Source: Treponema sp.
GTDB lineage: Bacteria; Spirochaetota; Spirochaetia; Treponematales; Treponemataceae
DNA: 64,000 nt
Assembly (NCBI GenBank): GCA_024687165.1
Contig: JAILEY010000037.1
Coordinates: forward strand, 1-64,000
Reading direction: 5' to 3'
In this document: positions 1 through 7,887 of the stretch, in pieces
Numbering within the stretch: position 1 is the stretch's first letter
Layout: each line of letters starts with the position of its first letter
Translations under genes and position numbers: made by a program
Notes under the pieces: generated by a model
What the model saw: the letters and a program-made list of their open reading frames with translations, nothing else
Told to the model about the DNA's origin: nothing
The model's database searches: none

Positions 1-620
1 AACTGATCCATGTAGTACATGACTTTGTCTGAATTGCCGGCTACTACAGCTGCGCTCATAGCAAAAAGTGCGAATACGCTGTAGGCAAAAGAGGCGCCAG
101 AGCCAAGGGCAATAAGGCTGTCCATGTTAGGCGCTCTGTGAAGCAGGCCCTTAAATCCGTTTATAAAGAACTTCTGATTGATTACCATAACAAAGGCCGA
201 AAACAAAAGCTCGTATAAGCCCATTGCGACATGATTTCCGTCGAGAAAAGCTGGCAGCGGCCAGTTCCACATCATATGCCCCATAGAAACGTACATCAGC
301 GGAAGCAAAAGTACGACAGACGCAATAAGGCGCTTTTTCATTTTTGGAGTTTCGGTGTCTTTGAGCTCTTCTTCATAATTTGCGGTACCGCCAGAAACGC
401 GTGTCCCCGCAGCCGACGCTGATTTTTTCAGACTCGCACCATATCCGGCATTTTCAACCGCCTTTATGATTGCTTCAGGCTTTGCGTCGCCCTCAATTCC
501 CATGGAATTAGTGAGCAGGCTTACTGCGCAGGATTTTACACCTTCTACAGAACCTACCGCCTTTTCAACACGGGCAACGCAGGCTGCACAGCTCATTCCT
601 GTAACGTTATATTGTTCCAT
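1..620 (-). CDS. copA: Copper-exporting P-type ATPase, N-terminal part (partial)
   Basis: This is the amino-terminal 206 codons of a P1B-type ATPase; the rest lies beyond the left edge. Residues 1-68 form a heavy-metal-associated domain with the copper-binding motif GMSCAACVARVE near residues 8-19. A linker follows, then membrane segments starting near residue 95 (LIASVVLLLPLMYVSM) and a second group including NQKFFINGFK and a hydrophobic stretch ending at the window edge. The ATG at 618-620 follows a good ribosome site (AGGAGG). It lies 51 bp downstream of csoR in the same direction, so the two are probably one copper-responsive operon. The catalytic CPC and DKTG motifs are outside the window. 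Exporting Cu(I) from the cytoplasm is known for the family; the metal assignment rests on the CxxC domain and the csoR neighbour. Confidence 0.9.
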   Translation of the reverse strand, partial: MEQYNVTGMSCAACVARVEKAVGSVEGVKSCAVSLLTNSMGIEGDAKPEAIIKAVENAGYGASLKKSASAAGTRVSGGTANYEEELKDTETPKMKKRLIASVVLLLPLMYVSMGHMMWNWPLPAFLDGNHVAMGLYELLFSAFVMVINQKFFINGFKGLLHRAPNMDSLIALGSGASFAYSVFALFAMSAAVVAGNSDKVMYYMDQ

Positions 621-671
621 ACTACCTCCTTAAAAAAAGTGGTCGCGGTTTTGCGCGAAAGTTTTGTTGAA

Positions 672-977
672 TTATTTCATCAACTTTTGTAAAGTAACGA
701 CAAACTCATCAATTACGCTGTCATCACCTTTGCGGATTCCCTCGGCTACACAGGTCTTCATATGATTTGCGAGCAGAACCTTGTTGAAGCTCTTGAGGGC
801 ACTCGAAATTGCGGACACCTGAATCAGAATATCAGTACAATAAGCGTCGCTTTCAAGCATTCCTTCAACACCCCGAACCTGTCCTTCAATTCTTTTAAGA
901 CGGTTCATTAAATCTTTTCTTTCTGCATCATCGCGCTCTTTATGCTTTCCAGAACAGTGTGGACAAGTTTCTTCCAT
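672..977 (-). CDS. csoR: Copper-sensing transcriptional repressor CsoR
   Basis: A 101-residue CsoR/DUF156 repressor. The family's copper ligand set is present as C47 (DAYC), H72 and C76 (NHMKTC), with the typical helical core RLKRIEGQVRGVEGML. An amino-terminal CPHC pair (residues 5-8) is extra to the core. I chose the ATG at 975-977 (MEETC) because GGAG sits 6 nt upstream; an in-frame ATG at 1019 would start inside the operator. In this family apo-CsoR binds the operator and Cu(I) releases it. Two near-identical palindromes upstream (1018-1034, 1054-1070) and copA downstream fit an autoregulated copper-efflux operon. Confidence 0.93.
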   Translation of the reverse strand: MEETCPHCSGKHKERDDAERKDLMNRLKRIEGQVRGVEGMLESDAYCTDILIQVSAISSALKSFNKVLLANHMKTCVAEGIRKGDDSVIDEFVVTLQKLMK

Positions 978-1017
978 GACGGACTCCTTTTGCAAGAGAT
1001 GATTACAATAATTTTGC

Positions 1018-1034
1018 ATACCCTATAGGGGTAT
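1018..1034. promoter_or_regulatory. CsoR operator, downstream copy
   Basis: ATACCCTATAGGGGTAT is a near-perfect 17-bp palindrome of the TACCCC/GGGGTA type bound by CsoR proteins. It lies just downstream of the predicted csoR start point, 36 bp centre to centre from the second copy. Confidence 0.8.
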
Positions 1035-1048
1035 GTTTGTACACTGCT

Positions 1049-1077
1049 AAGATATACCCTAGAGGGGTATTTGTCAA
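1049..1077 (-). promoter_or_regulatory. csoR-copA promoter with CsoR operator in its spacer
   Basis: On the minus strand TTGACA (1077-1072) and TATCTT (1054-1049) are separated by 17 bp. The spacer is almost entirely the second operator, ATACCCTAGAGGGGTAT (1054-1070). A repressor bound there would cover the RNA polymerase site. Confidence 0.82.
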
Positions 1078-1090
1078 GAGGGGCTGCACG

Positions 1091-1163
1091 CCAAGTATAC
1101 TATGCAATACTTGACAAGTTTACTTTGCATGTCTATAATTCATCATATACCAAGTTTACTTGG
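1091..1163 (+). promoter_or_regulatory. Promoter with three copies of a CAAGTTTACTTG-type palindrome
   Basis: A consensus promoter, TTGACA (1111-1116), 17-bp spacer, TATAAT (1134-1139), drives the polyferredoxin gene. Three 14-bp related palindromes surround it: CCAAGTATACTATG (1091-1104), ACAAGTTTACTTTG (1114-1127) and CCAAGTTTACTTGG (1150-1163). The middle copy overlaps the -35 hexamer and spacer, and the last lies just after the predicted start point, which is a repressor layout. The regulator is not identifiable in this window. Confidence 0.75.
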
Positions 1164-1176
1164 CAAGAGAGGTAAT

Positions 1177-1896
1177 ATGACTTTACAGAAAATCCGCAGG
1201 TTTACGCTTATCATCAGCATGCTGCTTTTTCCGATTACGATTTATTATTTTTCGCCATATCTGATTATCATGGGCGCAATGCAGCATGTCATCAATGGAA
1301 GCTTTATCGTCTTTTCTCTGATGTTCATTCTGGGCATGTTCTTCGGCCGTCTCTGGTGTGGCTTTTTCTGTCCCACTGGCGGCATGTGTGAATGTTTTGC
1401 CCAGTTTTCTGATAAGGCACCAAAGCAGGGGGGGCGCAATTACATCAAATATGGAATCTGGATTGTGTGGATCAGCGGAGTGATTGTCTGTCATGTTTTT
1501 GGAAAAGGTGATTATACAATTCAGCCCTTCTTTATGACAGAGCACGGTATTTCAATTTCTGATATTTACGGCTATGTGATTTATTACGGAATTGTGATTT
1601 TGTTTTTGATTCCGACTTTGATTCATGGAAAGAGGGCTAACTGTCACTACATCTGCTGGATGGCACCTTTCATGATTTTTGGCTACAAAGTTGGAAGATT
1701 TTTACATCTGCCACAGCTGAAAATCAAATCGAAAAAAGAAAACTGTATCAGCTGTAAGAAATGTGAAAAGGTTTGTCCTATGAGCCTGAATGTAACTCAG
1801 CTTCTGAAGAAGGGAGAGATTAAATCAGCCGAATGCATTTTGTGCGGCGAGTGTGTTAAGACTTGCATGCAAAATGTATTAAAATATAATGTTTAA
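1177..1896 (+). CDS. Membrane polyferredoxin, NapH/CcoG-like 4Fe-4S protein
   Basis: A 239-residue integral membrane iron-sulfur protein. Several membrane helices surround a GRLWCGFFCP motif, the CxxxCP signature of NapH/NosR/CcoG-type electron-transfer proteins. The carboxy-terminal 60 residues carry two ferredoxin clusters, CISCKKCEKVCP and CILCGECVKTC. The chosen ATG (1177) has a GAGAGG site upstream; an earlier in-frame ATG (1102) lies inside the promoter. By family it moves electrons between the membrane and a soluble partner, but no terminal oxidoreductase is adjacent, so the physiological role is open. It is divergent from csoR, and its operator repeats differ from the CsoR boxes, so it probably has its own regulator. 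Confidence 0.75.
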   Translation: MTLQKIRRFTLIISMLLFPITIYYFSPYLIIMGAMQHVINGSFIVFSLMFILGMFFGRLWCGFFCPTGGMCECFAQFSDKAPKQGGRNYIKYGIWIVWISGVIVCHVFGKGDYTIQPFFMTEHGISISDIYGYVIYYGIVILFLIPTLIHGKRANCHYICWMAPFMIFGYKVGRFLHLPQLKIKSKKENCISCKKCEKVCPMSLNVTQLLKKGEIKSAECILCGECVKTCMQNVLKYNV

Positions 1897-1901
1897 TTAA
1901 A

Positions 1902-1993
1902 TTTGATTCTCAGCGGAAATCCTGCGCCGAAAAACGGCAGACCACTTCGTGGTGGCTGAATATTTTTCGACACAGGTTCCCGCTTACATCAAA
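1902..1993. repeat. Intergenic long inverted-repeat element
   Basis: Nested pairing: TTTGAT (1902-1907) with ATCAAA (1988-1993), then AGCGGAAATCCTG (1912-1924) with CAGGTTCCCGCT (1973-1984), enclosing hairpins GCCG-AAAAA-CGGC (1926-1938) and ACCAC-TTC-GTGGT (1941-1953). The AGCGGAA arm and outer ATCAA-type stem resemble the element at 45716-45864. No T-run follows, so it is not a standard terminator. Confidence 0.65.
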
Positions 1994-2034
1994 TAAATGC
2001 TTGAGATTTTATTTTTAATAAATAGAGGTGAAAA

Positions 2035-2361
2035 ATGACTAAGGAAGAGATCCTGGAAAAAAGCCGCAGCGATAATGCGGGAAAAGATATTGAAGATCTG
2101 GAAGTGCAGAAGAGCGCAGCAAGAGTTGCGTATTTTTCTTCTTTCGGATTATGCCTTTTAGTTTCGATCTTAAACTGGATTTTCACAAAGCAGATAAAAA
2201 TAGAATGCTGGATTGTTTTTTTTGGAATGTGCTGTGTGGCATTTTTCATAAAGTTTGCCAAGCTAAAAAAACTCCACGAACTCTTTGTTGCACTAGGCTA
2301 TCTTTTGATTTTTGCAGCTCTGCTAGTTCGTTTTATTCTGCAATTATCAGGAGTAGTGTGA
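2035..2361 (+). CDS. Small membrane protein, DUF6442-like
   Basis: A 108-residue protein with a charged amino-terminal third (KEEILEKSRSDN) and three hydrophobic segments near residues 33-50, 54-73 and 83-104. It resembles the DUF6442 family of small membrane proteins usually encoded just before an XRE regulator, which is the arrangement here: its TGA overlaps the ATG of the next gene by one base. AGAGGTG precedes the ATG. Function is unknown; translational coupling suggests that membrane protein and regulator work together. Confidence 0.65.
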   Translation: MTKEEILEKSRSDNAGKDIEDLEVQKSAARVAYFSSFGLCLLVSILNWIFTKQIKIECWIVFFGMCCVAFFIKFAKLKKLHELFVALGYLLIFAALLVRFILQLSGVV

Positions 2362-2570
2362 TGAATGAAAATCTTGTTCTTCAAAATCGCTTAAAAGAAA
2401 TCCGCACAGAAAAAAAACTTTCGCAGTCAGACCTCGCGCAGATGGTCGGAGTTTCCAGAAACACAATCAGCTCCATAGAAACCCTGCAGTTCTGCCCAAC
2501 CGCAAAACTCGCCCTGATTCTCTGTGTCGCCCTGGATAAAAAGTTCGAAGACATCTTTTATTTTGAATAA
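2361..2570 (+). CDS. Short XRE-family HTH regulator
   Basis: A 69-residue protein that is essentially one helix-turn-helix domain: LKEIRTEKKLSQSDLAQMVG then VSRNTISSIET, the canonical XRE recognition helix, ending ALDKKFEDIFYFE as in compact YozG/VapI-like regulators. The start is fixed by the TGATG overlap with the upstream membrane protein. It probably controls its own operon; no operator could be singled out. Confidence 0.82.
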   Translation: MNENLVLQNRLKEIRTEKKLSQSDLAQMVGVSRNTISSIETLQFCPTAKLALILCVALDKKFEDIFYFE

Positions 2571-2634
2571 GTCTTGAAACTACTCAAATCATTAATTAGA
2601 TGATATAATTAATTTAACAAATATGTAGGTTTCT

Positions 2635-2763
2635 ATGAATGAAGAAAATGAACTTGATTCAACATGCGGCATAAGTGACGAAGAACTTACTCGTCGTTTT
2701 ATTGAAGCTGTAAGAATTGAAAATGAAAACTCAAAAATAAAAGGCGACCCTATTCAAAAATGA
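2635..2763 (+). CDS. 42-residue hypothetical protein coupled to flavodoxin
   Basis: An acidic 42-residue ORF (begins MNEENELDSTCGISDEEL, ends KGDPIQK). Its TGA overlaps the flavodoxin ATG (ATGA at 2760-2763), a classic translational-coupling junction. A GTAGGT stretch precedes the ATG, and a TATAAT (2604-2609) lies about 25 bp upstream. The DEELTRRFIEAVRIEN stretch is predicted helical. I do not recognise a family. It may be a genuine micro-protein or a leader that sets flavodoxin translation. Confidence 0.5.
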   Translation: MNEENELDSTCGISDEELTRRFIEAVRIENENSKIKGDPIQK

Positions 2764-3281
2764 AATCAATCGTAATTTATAATAGTCAGACAGGATTCAC
2801 AAAACAGTATGCTCAATGGGTTAGTGAAGATGCAGGCTGTGAGTGCGTATCGTTGAAAGAGGCCGGTAAAATAAATCTTGCTGATTATGACGCAATTGTG
2901 TTCGGCAGCTGGATTTTGGCAGGTTCAATTAAAAATATAAAATGGTTCAAAAAGCAGATGATGTCACTTTCACAATCTGGGAAAAAACTTATTGTGTTTG
3001 CAGTTGGAGCAAGCCCTGCAGAAAGTTCGGAAGTTTCAGCTGAAATGGAAAAAGTTTTTTCTGAAGAAGAAAAGAAGTTTGTAAAATTATTTTATTGTCC
3101 AGGCGGACTTAATTTTGACAAGATGAACTGGCTTTCAAGAACTATGATGAAAATGCTTGGAAAGGCACTTGCTTCAAAAAAAGATGCAACAGAAGATGAT
3201 AAAAAGAAGGCAGAAATGATTTCACATTCTTACGATCTTTCTGATAAAAAATACATCGAGCCGATTGTCGCTGAGTTATAG
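2760..3281 (+). CDS. Flavodoxin-domain protein
   Basis: A 173-residue flavodoxin-fold protein. The FMN phosphate loop is visible at the amino terminus as YNSQTGFTKQYA, followed by DYDAIVFGSWILAGSI, the usual second flavin loop, and KKLIVFAVGASP. It resembles the flavodoxin/HemG-like group seen in Firmicutes and treponemes. It would carry electrons in the cytoplasm or reduce a specific partner; no partner is adjacent apart from the 42-residue ORF with which it overlaps. The downstream diguanylate cyclase gene converges on it with a gap of only 26 bp. Confidence 0.8.
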   Translation: MKSIVIYNSQTGFTKQYAQWVSEDAGCECVSLKEAGKINLADYDAIVFGSWILAGSIKNIKWFKKQMMSLSQSGKKLIVFAVGASPAESSEVSAEMEKVFSEEEKKFVKLFYCPGGLNFDKMNWLSRTMMKMLGKALASKKDATEDDKKKAEMISHSYDLSDKKYIEPIVAEL

Positions 3282-3307
3282 AATAGAAACAATTTTTGAA
3301 GACTATC

Positions 3308-5332
3308 TTACTGCGCGATTGTTTTTTTCTTTTTAAGTTCCTTTTTGATTTTGTACATAGCCTTATCTGCGCGGTCAAAGATTTCTGATACGAGTGAATC
3401 TTTTTCCGGAGTATATTCAGCCATTCCACAAGCTACAACAGGTCCTTTTCCTGACTGAAGGTTTTTCTGAACCTGTTCATGCAATTCTTTCATCAATTTT
3501 TCTCTGTTCGAATAATCATCACCACGAATGAACACAACAAATTCGTCCCCGCCGATTCTGAATACAGGACTGTGAACAAAAGTGTCGCACAAAAGCTTTG
3601 CAGATTTTCTGATGTAATCATCTCCTGCAGCATGACCTTTTGTATCATTAATTTTTTTGAGGTCATTGGCGTCACAAACAACAAGTCCAAAAGGAAGATA
3701 ATCCATTCCGTTGTCTATATTCGTCTGAACAGATTTTTCAAGTTCAGTGTAAGCTGTCTTATTTTTTATTCCTGTCAGCTCATCACGGCGCGCAAGTTCT
3801 TTTTCTGTGTTCAATGCTTTAAGATGCTGTTTTTCTTTTTTTACTTCATCATCAATATTTTCAATTCCAAAAATAAAGTGAGTTCCGTTAGTAGATTTTT
3901 GAACTGACATTCTTGCGTAATGAGTTTGTTTTGCAGCCACAATTCTGTAATCTAAACTGCAGCTTTTCTGATTTGCGAGTGTACTGATAATGTGATCTTT
4001 GTTAATAAAATCGAGCACAAGATCGCGGTCACTTTTATGAACAAGAATCGGAATATTTTTTCTGGAATCAATAAAAAAATCATCTCCGGATTTCTGCATT
4101 TCCTTTTGTCCATAAATATTCCTGCATTCAAAAGTTGTATAACTAAAATCGTTTGCATCAACGTAATAAATAACGTCATAATTAATCGCTAAAATTTCTG
4201 CAATCTGAGTGAAAGTAATATGCTTCTTCTGATTTTCAAGCCGCAGGTTTTCAGCAGTAATTTCATCGTCGATATCTTTTTCATACAGAATAAAATGATT
4301 GTTGTCATTGGCACGTATTACTGTGAACTGAAAATATCTTGGCTGATCTTCAATCATTACTCTGTATTTATAAGAATATGATTTTTTTTCTTTAAGATTA
4401 CTAAGTACAATATCTTTATGGTAAAGATTTTTTGCAAATTGTCTGTCATCGGGATGAACATATTTTTCAATATTTTTTAATGTTTCGTTGTAAAAATCTC
4501 GGCCGCTGACAGGAAGTTTCATCGATGCGTATTTGTTACTTTTTGCAAATTCATTGAACTCAGCAGTTTCGATGTCTACGTAATAAATTACTTCATAATT
4601 TTCTGCAAGTGTTGTTGCAATGTTGTCGTATACTTCCTTTTCTTTTCTTTCTCTTTTTTCAATATAAGAGTGAACCAGACAGATTCCGATTATAAGTCCC
4701 ATTGCATAAAACGGATATCTGAAATCAAGAATCTGAAAAATCAAAAATATTTCCATCACAAGACAGGTGAGGGCAACAGCAATATATCTTGATTTTTCTC
4801 CGCCGCGTGATTTGTATGCTGCAAAAAACATATAAGTTGAAGTAACTACATAAAGTGCAATCTGCAGAATGAATGCAATATGTCTTCCCTGTTCAATAAT
4901 ATATTCATGCTTGTCATTAAATGAAAAAATAAACGGATGAAAGTGATTGATTACAAGGTACACAAGAGAAAGTGCGAACATTGCCCAGACTGAATGCAGC
5001 AGTGTTTTACTTTTTAATCCATGGCTGTCCAGATATGCAACAATGTAACGAATCCACGTCAGCATTGTCAGAAACATAAATAGAAAATACAGAATACAGT
5101 CAAAGTATAAAAATGGAAATAATTTTTCTATAAAATGGTGTTCGTATAAAAGGCCCCATGCAATATCTATGATGAAGTAGCAGTTTGTTGCAATCAGAAA
5201 TAACTTGTATCGGAAATTTAATTTTTGTTCGTTTTGAGATTCATTTAACCGGCTTTTTAAATTCCTGAGGGATTCACGGTTGATTATGAGATTGAGAATT
5301 AAAGCTAATAAACTGATGATTGAATACGACAT
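3308..5332 (-). CDS. Membrane diguanylate cyclase with two PAS-like domains
   Basis: A 674-residue sensor-cyclase. Residues 1-225 contain about six or seven hydrophobic helices. Two homologous PAS-like modules follow, recognisable by the repeated phrases LAENYEVIYYVD (near 240) and LAINYDVIYYVD (near 385). The carboxy-terminal GGDEF domain has DELTGIKNKTAY and an intact catalytic RIGGDEFVVFI near 590. No RxxD inhibitory site is visible just before GGDEF, so product inhibition may be absent. It would make cyclic di-GMP in response to a membrane or cytosolic signal. No EAL domain is attached. The gene stands alone. Confidence 0.9.
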   Translation of the reverse strand: MSYSIISLLALILNLIINRESLRNLKSRLNESQNEQKLNFRYKLFLIATNCYFIIDIAWGLLYEHHFIEKLFPFLYFDCILYFLFMFLTMLTWIRYIVAYLDSHGLKSKTLLHSVWAMFALSLVYLVINHFHPFIFSFNDKHEYIIEQGRHIAFILQIALYVVTSTYMFFAAYKSRGGEKSRYIAVALTCLVMEIFLIFQILDFRYPFYAMGLIIGICLVHSYIEKRERKEKEVYDNIATTLAENYEVIYYVDIETAEFNEFAKSNKYASMKLPVSGRDFYNETLKNIEKYVHPDDRQFAKNLYHKDIVLSNLKEKKSYSYKYRVMIEDQPRYFQFTVIRANDNNHFILYEKDIDDEITAENLRLENQKKHITFTQIAEILAINYDVIYYVDANDFSYTTFECRNIYGQKEMQKSGDDFFIDSRKNIPILVHKSDRDLVLDFINKDHIISTLANQKSCSLDYRIVAAKQTHYARMSVQKSTNGTHFIFGIENIDDEVKKEKQHLKALNTEKELARRDELTGIKNKTAYTELEKSVQTNIDNGMDYLPFGLVVCDANDLKKINDTKGHAAGDDYIRKSAKLLCDTFVHSPVFRIGGDEFVVFIRGDDYSNREKLMKELHEQVQKNLQSGKGPVVACGMAEYTPEKDSLVSEIFDRADKAMYKIKKELKKKKTIAQ

Positions 5333-5455
5333 GTAATTATCTCTACCATATATAATATAACATAAGATTTACTAAAATTTACAGAGGGGGAGAAAGTAAT
5401 TTTGATTTTGAAATTAATCTGAAAATCGAGACTTCCACCTTCTAAAGTAAATCAT

Positions 5456-5467
5456 TAAAATATGCTC
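5456..5467 (+). promoter_or_regulatory. -10 element placed 6 nt before tcdA ATG
   Basis: TAAAAT (5456-5461), weak -35 TTCCAC (5433-5438), then six bases before the ATG at 5468. The predicted start point coincides with the start codon and no ribosome site is present. Confidence 0.55.
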
Positions 5468-6244
5468 ATGAATATAAATCAATTTGCGAGAACCAGACTT
5501 ACTTTTGGAAAAGATAATATGGAAAAACTTTTTAATGCCCGTGTGATTGTTTTTGGAATCGGCGGAGTTGGAAGTTTTGTTGTTGAAGCTCTTGTGCGTT
5601 CTGGAATCGGTGCAATTGATATTGTTGATGATGATAAAATCTGTCTTTCAAATTTGAACCGCCAGCTTTATGCTCTTCATTCTACAATCGGAAAAGATAA
5701 GGTAGATGTTGCTCAAGAGCGTATTCATGATATTAATCCTGATTGTAAAGTTACAAAATGGAAAACTTTTTTTATGCCGGATACAGCTGATCAGTTTGAT
5801 TTTTCAAAGTATGATTACATTGTAGATTGCATTGATACAGTTATCGGCAAACTTGAAATTATCACGCGTGCAAAATTACTTAAAAAGCCTGTCATCAGCT
5901 GTATGGGTGCGGGAAATAAAGTTGATCCTACAAAGCTTAAGGTTGCGGATATTACACGAACTTCTGTTTGCCCGCTTGCACGTGTTATGCGTAATGAACT
6001 TAAAAAGCGCAGGATTAAAAGACTGAAGGTTGTTTTTTCCACAGAGAGTGCACTTTCTTTGCAGACTGATGATTCAGATGATTTTGCAGATACTGCCGGT
6101 ACAACGCCTGATCGTAAGGGAAAGCCAAAAAAACAGTCTCCCGGAAGTAATGCTTTTGTTCCTTCTGTTGCAGGCATGATTATTGCCGCAGAAGTAGTAA
6201 AAGATTTAACTCAGTTCCACGTAACGGATTTGTTTAAAGAATAG
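5468..6244 (+). CDS. tcdA: tRNA threonylcarbamoyladenosine dehydratase (TcdA/CsdL)
   Basis: A 258-residue E1-like ThiF/MoeB-fold enzyme. It has the ATP-binding VIVFGIGGVGSFVVEALVRSG motif split around the GxGGVGS loop, followed by DDDKICLSNLNRQ, characteristic of the YgdL/TcdA group. The family cyclises t6A37 in tRNAs to ct6A with ATP. It pairs functionally with tsaD, also in this window (22171-23208), which makes the t6A precursor. I start at 5468 rather than the in-frame ATG at 5462, because a -10 hexamer ends at 5461 and leaves the second ATG at the usual start-point distance; the difference is two residues. Confidence 0.88.
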   Translation: MNINQFARTRLTFGKDNMEKLFNARVIVFGIGGVGSFVVEALVRSGIGAIDIVDDDKICLSNLNRQLYALHSTIGKDKVDVAQERIHDINPDCKVTKWKTFFMPDTADQFDFSKYDYIVDCIDTVIGKLEIITRAKLLKKPVISCMGAGNKVDPTKLKVADITRTSVCPLARVMRNELKKRRIKRLKVVFSTESALSLQTDDSDDFADTAGTTPDRKGKPKKQSPGSNAFVPSVAGMIIAAEVVKDLTQFHVTDLFKE

Positions 6245-6379
6245 AGGGGGTGATGGGAAAATAAAAAAGCACCCGACAACTGTAATTGACAAGTAAAGTT
6301 TTTTTTAAATTACAGTTCTATTATGTTATAAATTTATAGTAAAAATTACACTGAAAATTTAAAAACTCTACTTATTTTT

Positions 6380-7885
6380 CTACGCCTTGTGTCCGCCGAT
6401 CTGGCTGTTGCGTGTTATCTGCATTGCGCCGTCCTGAAGATTCATCGCTTTTAGTACGGCATTTTTTCCAAACTTGTTTTTCATAGTGAGCACTGCGTCC
6501 TGAAGTTTTTTTTCTTTTTCTGTAAGGTCCTTAAACTTTTTGTTTATTTCTTCTTCATTTGAAAAAAGTTCCTGCTGACGGTAATGAACGCTGCCGTTAT
6601 ATTCTTTTTCATATACAACAAATCCTGCGCAGATATTTAATCTCCTCACTTCAAGTTTTTTGTCTGCAATGTTTTCAAAAATATAGGATGCGGCTTCTGC
6701 AAGTATTTTGGTGCTTGATGTCGGTTTTTTGAAATTTATTCCGGCGTGAACAGGTTTTGGTGTGAGCCGTCCGTAGCCGTCTTCAACAAGCTCAAGATGC
6801 TTGTAATCGTTGTAATCAAAATTCCGCGGTAAAGCTTCATAACCGATGAACAGCGAAATCTGAAAAGTTAAAAGTCCTTTTTTTACAAGATCAAGACTTA
6901 GGGATTCTGCCATTTCACGAACAACGATTTTTGATTTTTCAAAATTGTAAGGGCTTGTAAGAACCTGGCCTGTGCTCAGCGATGAGTTTTTCGGTTTGTA
7001 ATTTTTTATGTCCTGCATCGTGCAGTCTTCCCAGCCCCAGGCATGGTCAATCAAAAGTTCAGCATTTACACCGAATTCCTTATACAGAGTTTCTTCGTTG
7101 ATTGCGCAGTTTGGACCGGCTTGTGAAATCCGCGCAATATCTCCCATCGTGTGGATTCCGTATCTTTTCAGCCGTGCAGCAATTCCTTTTCCGATTCTCC
7201 AGAAATCAGTAAGCGGAGTATGATTCCAAAGTTTTTCTCTGTAGCTCATTTCATCAAGTTCTGCAATTCTTACACCGTCACTGTCTGCGCTCATGTGTTT
7301 TGCTTCAATGTCCATTGCGATTTTTGCAAGATAAAGATTTGTCCCGATTCCCGCAGTTGCCGTGATTCCTGTTTTTTTTAGAACTGATTTTATCATCTTG
7401 AGTGCAAGTTCATGCGCTGTCATTTTATACAGATTCAGATACGGAGTTGCATCAATAAAAACTTCATCAATTGAATAAACATGAATGTCTTCTTCGGAAA
7501 CAAAATCAAGATACGTCTTGTAAATTTCTGTGCTGATTTGTATGTACTTTGCCATCTGCGGCGGTGCGATTATGCAGTCAAGCTCAAGATTCGGATTTGA
7601 TTCAAGCTCTTTTGAAAAATGACTTTTTCCGCTGAACTTTTTCTCTTTTGTCTGCAGAAGTCTTTTTGAATTTACTTCGCGGATTTTCTGTTCTGCTTCA
7701 AACAAGCGGCATCTTCCCGGGAGTCCGTATTTTTTCATTGACGGAGAAACGGCAAGACAGATTGTTTTTGAACTTCTGCTTTTGTCTGCAACTATAAGAT
7801 TTGTTTCAAGAGGATCAAGGCCGCGTTCCATGCATTCAACGGAAGCGTAGAAAGACTTCAGGTCAATGGCGATGTAGCGGCGCAT
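6380..7885 (-). CDS. Y-family DNA polymerase (UmuC/UvrX-like)
   Basis: A 501-residue translesion polymerase. The palm motifs are intact: YIAIDLKSFYASVEC at the amino terminus and YSIDEVFIDATPY near residue 140, supplying the three catalytic acidic residues. A helix-hairpin-helix region (DFWRIGKGIAARLKRYGIHTMGDIA) and the little-finger domain follow. Its length and the SRSSKTICLAVSPSMKKYG segment match the Firmicute UvrX/UmuC-like group rather than short DinB. The start ATG lies 2 nt after the stop of the XRE-cupin gene, so it is the third gene of a leftward operon. The role is error-prone bypass of DNA damage; the LexA-type control expected in other bacteria is not visible here. Confidence 0.9.
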   Translation of the reverse strand: MRRYIAIDLKSFYASVECMERGLDPLETNLIVADKSRSSKTICLAVSPSMKKYGLPGRCRLFEAEQKIREVNSKRLLQTKEKKFSGKSHFSKELESNPNLELDCIIAPPQMAKYIQISTEIYKTYLDFVSEEDIHVYSIDEVFIDATPYLNLYKMTAHELALKMIKSVLKKTGITATAGIGTNLYLAKIAMDIEAKHMSADSDGVRIAELDEMSYREKLWNHTPLTDFWRIGKGIAARLKRYGIHTMGDIARISQAGPNCAINEETLYKEFGVNAELLIDHAWGWEDCTMQDIKNYKPKNSSLSTGQVLTSPYNFEKSKIVVREMAESLSLDLVKKGLLTFQISLFIGYEALPRNFDYNDYKHLELVEDGYGRLTPKPVHAGINFKKPTSSTKILAEAASYIFENIADKKLEVRRLNICAGFVVYEKEYNGSVHYRQQELFSNEEEINKKFKDLTEKEKKLQDAVLTMKNKFGKNAVLKAMNLQDGAMQITRNSQIGGHKA

Positions 7886-7887
7886 TT

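Noticed and set aside
1102-1176. In-frame ATG extension of the polyferredoxin gene
   Set aside because: It lies inside the consensus promoter and operators, and the later ATG has a ribosome site and begins a normal amino terminus.
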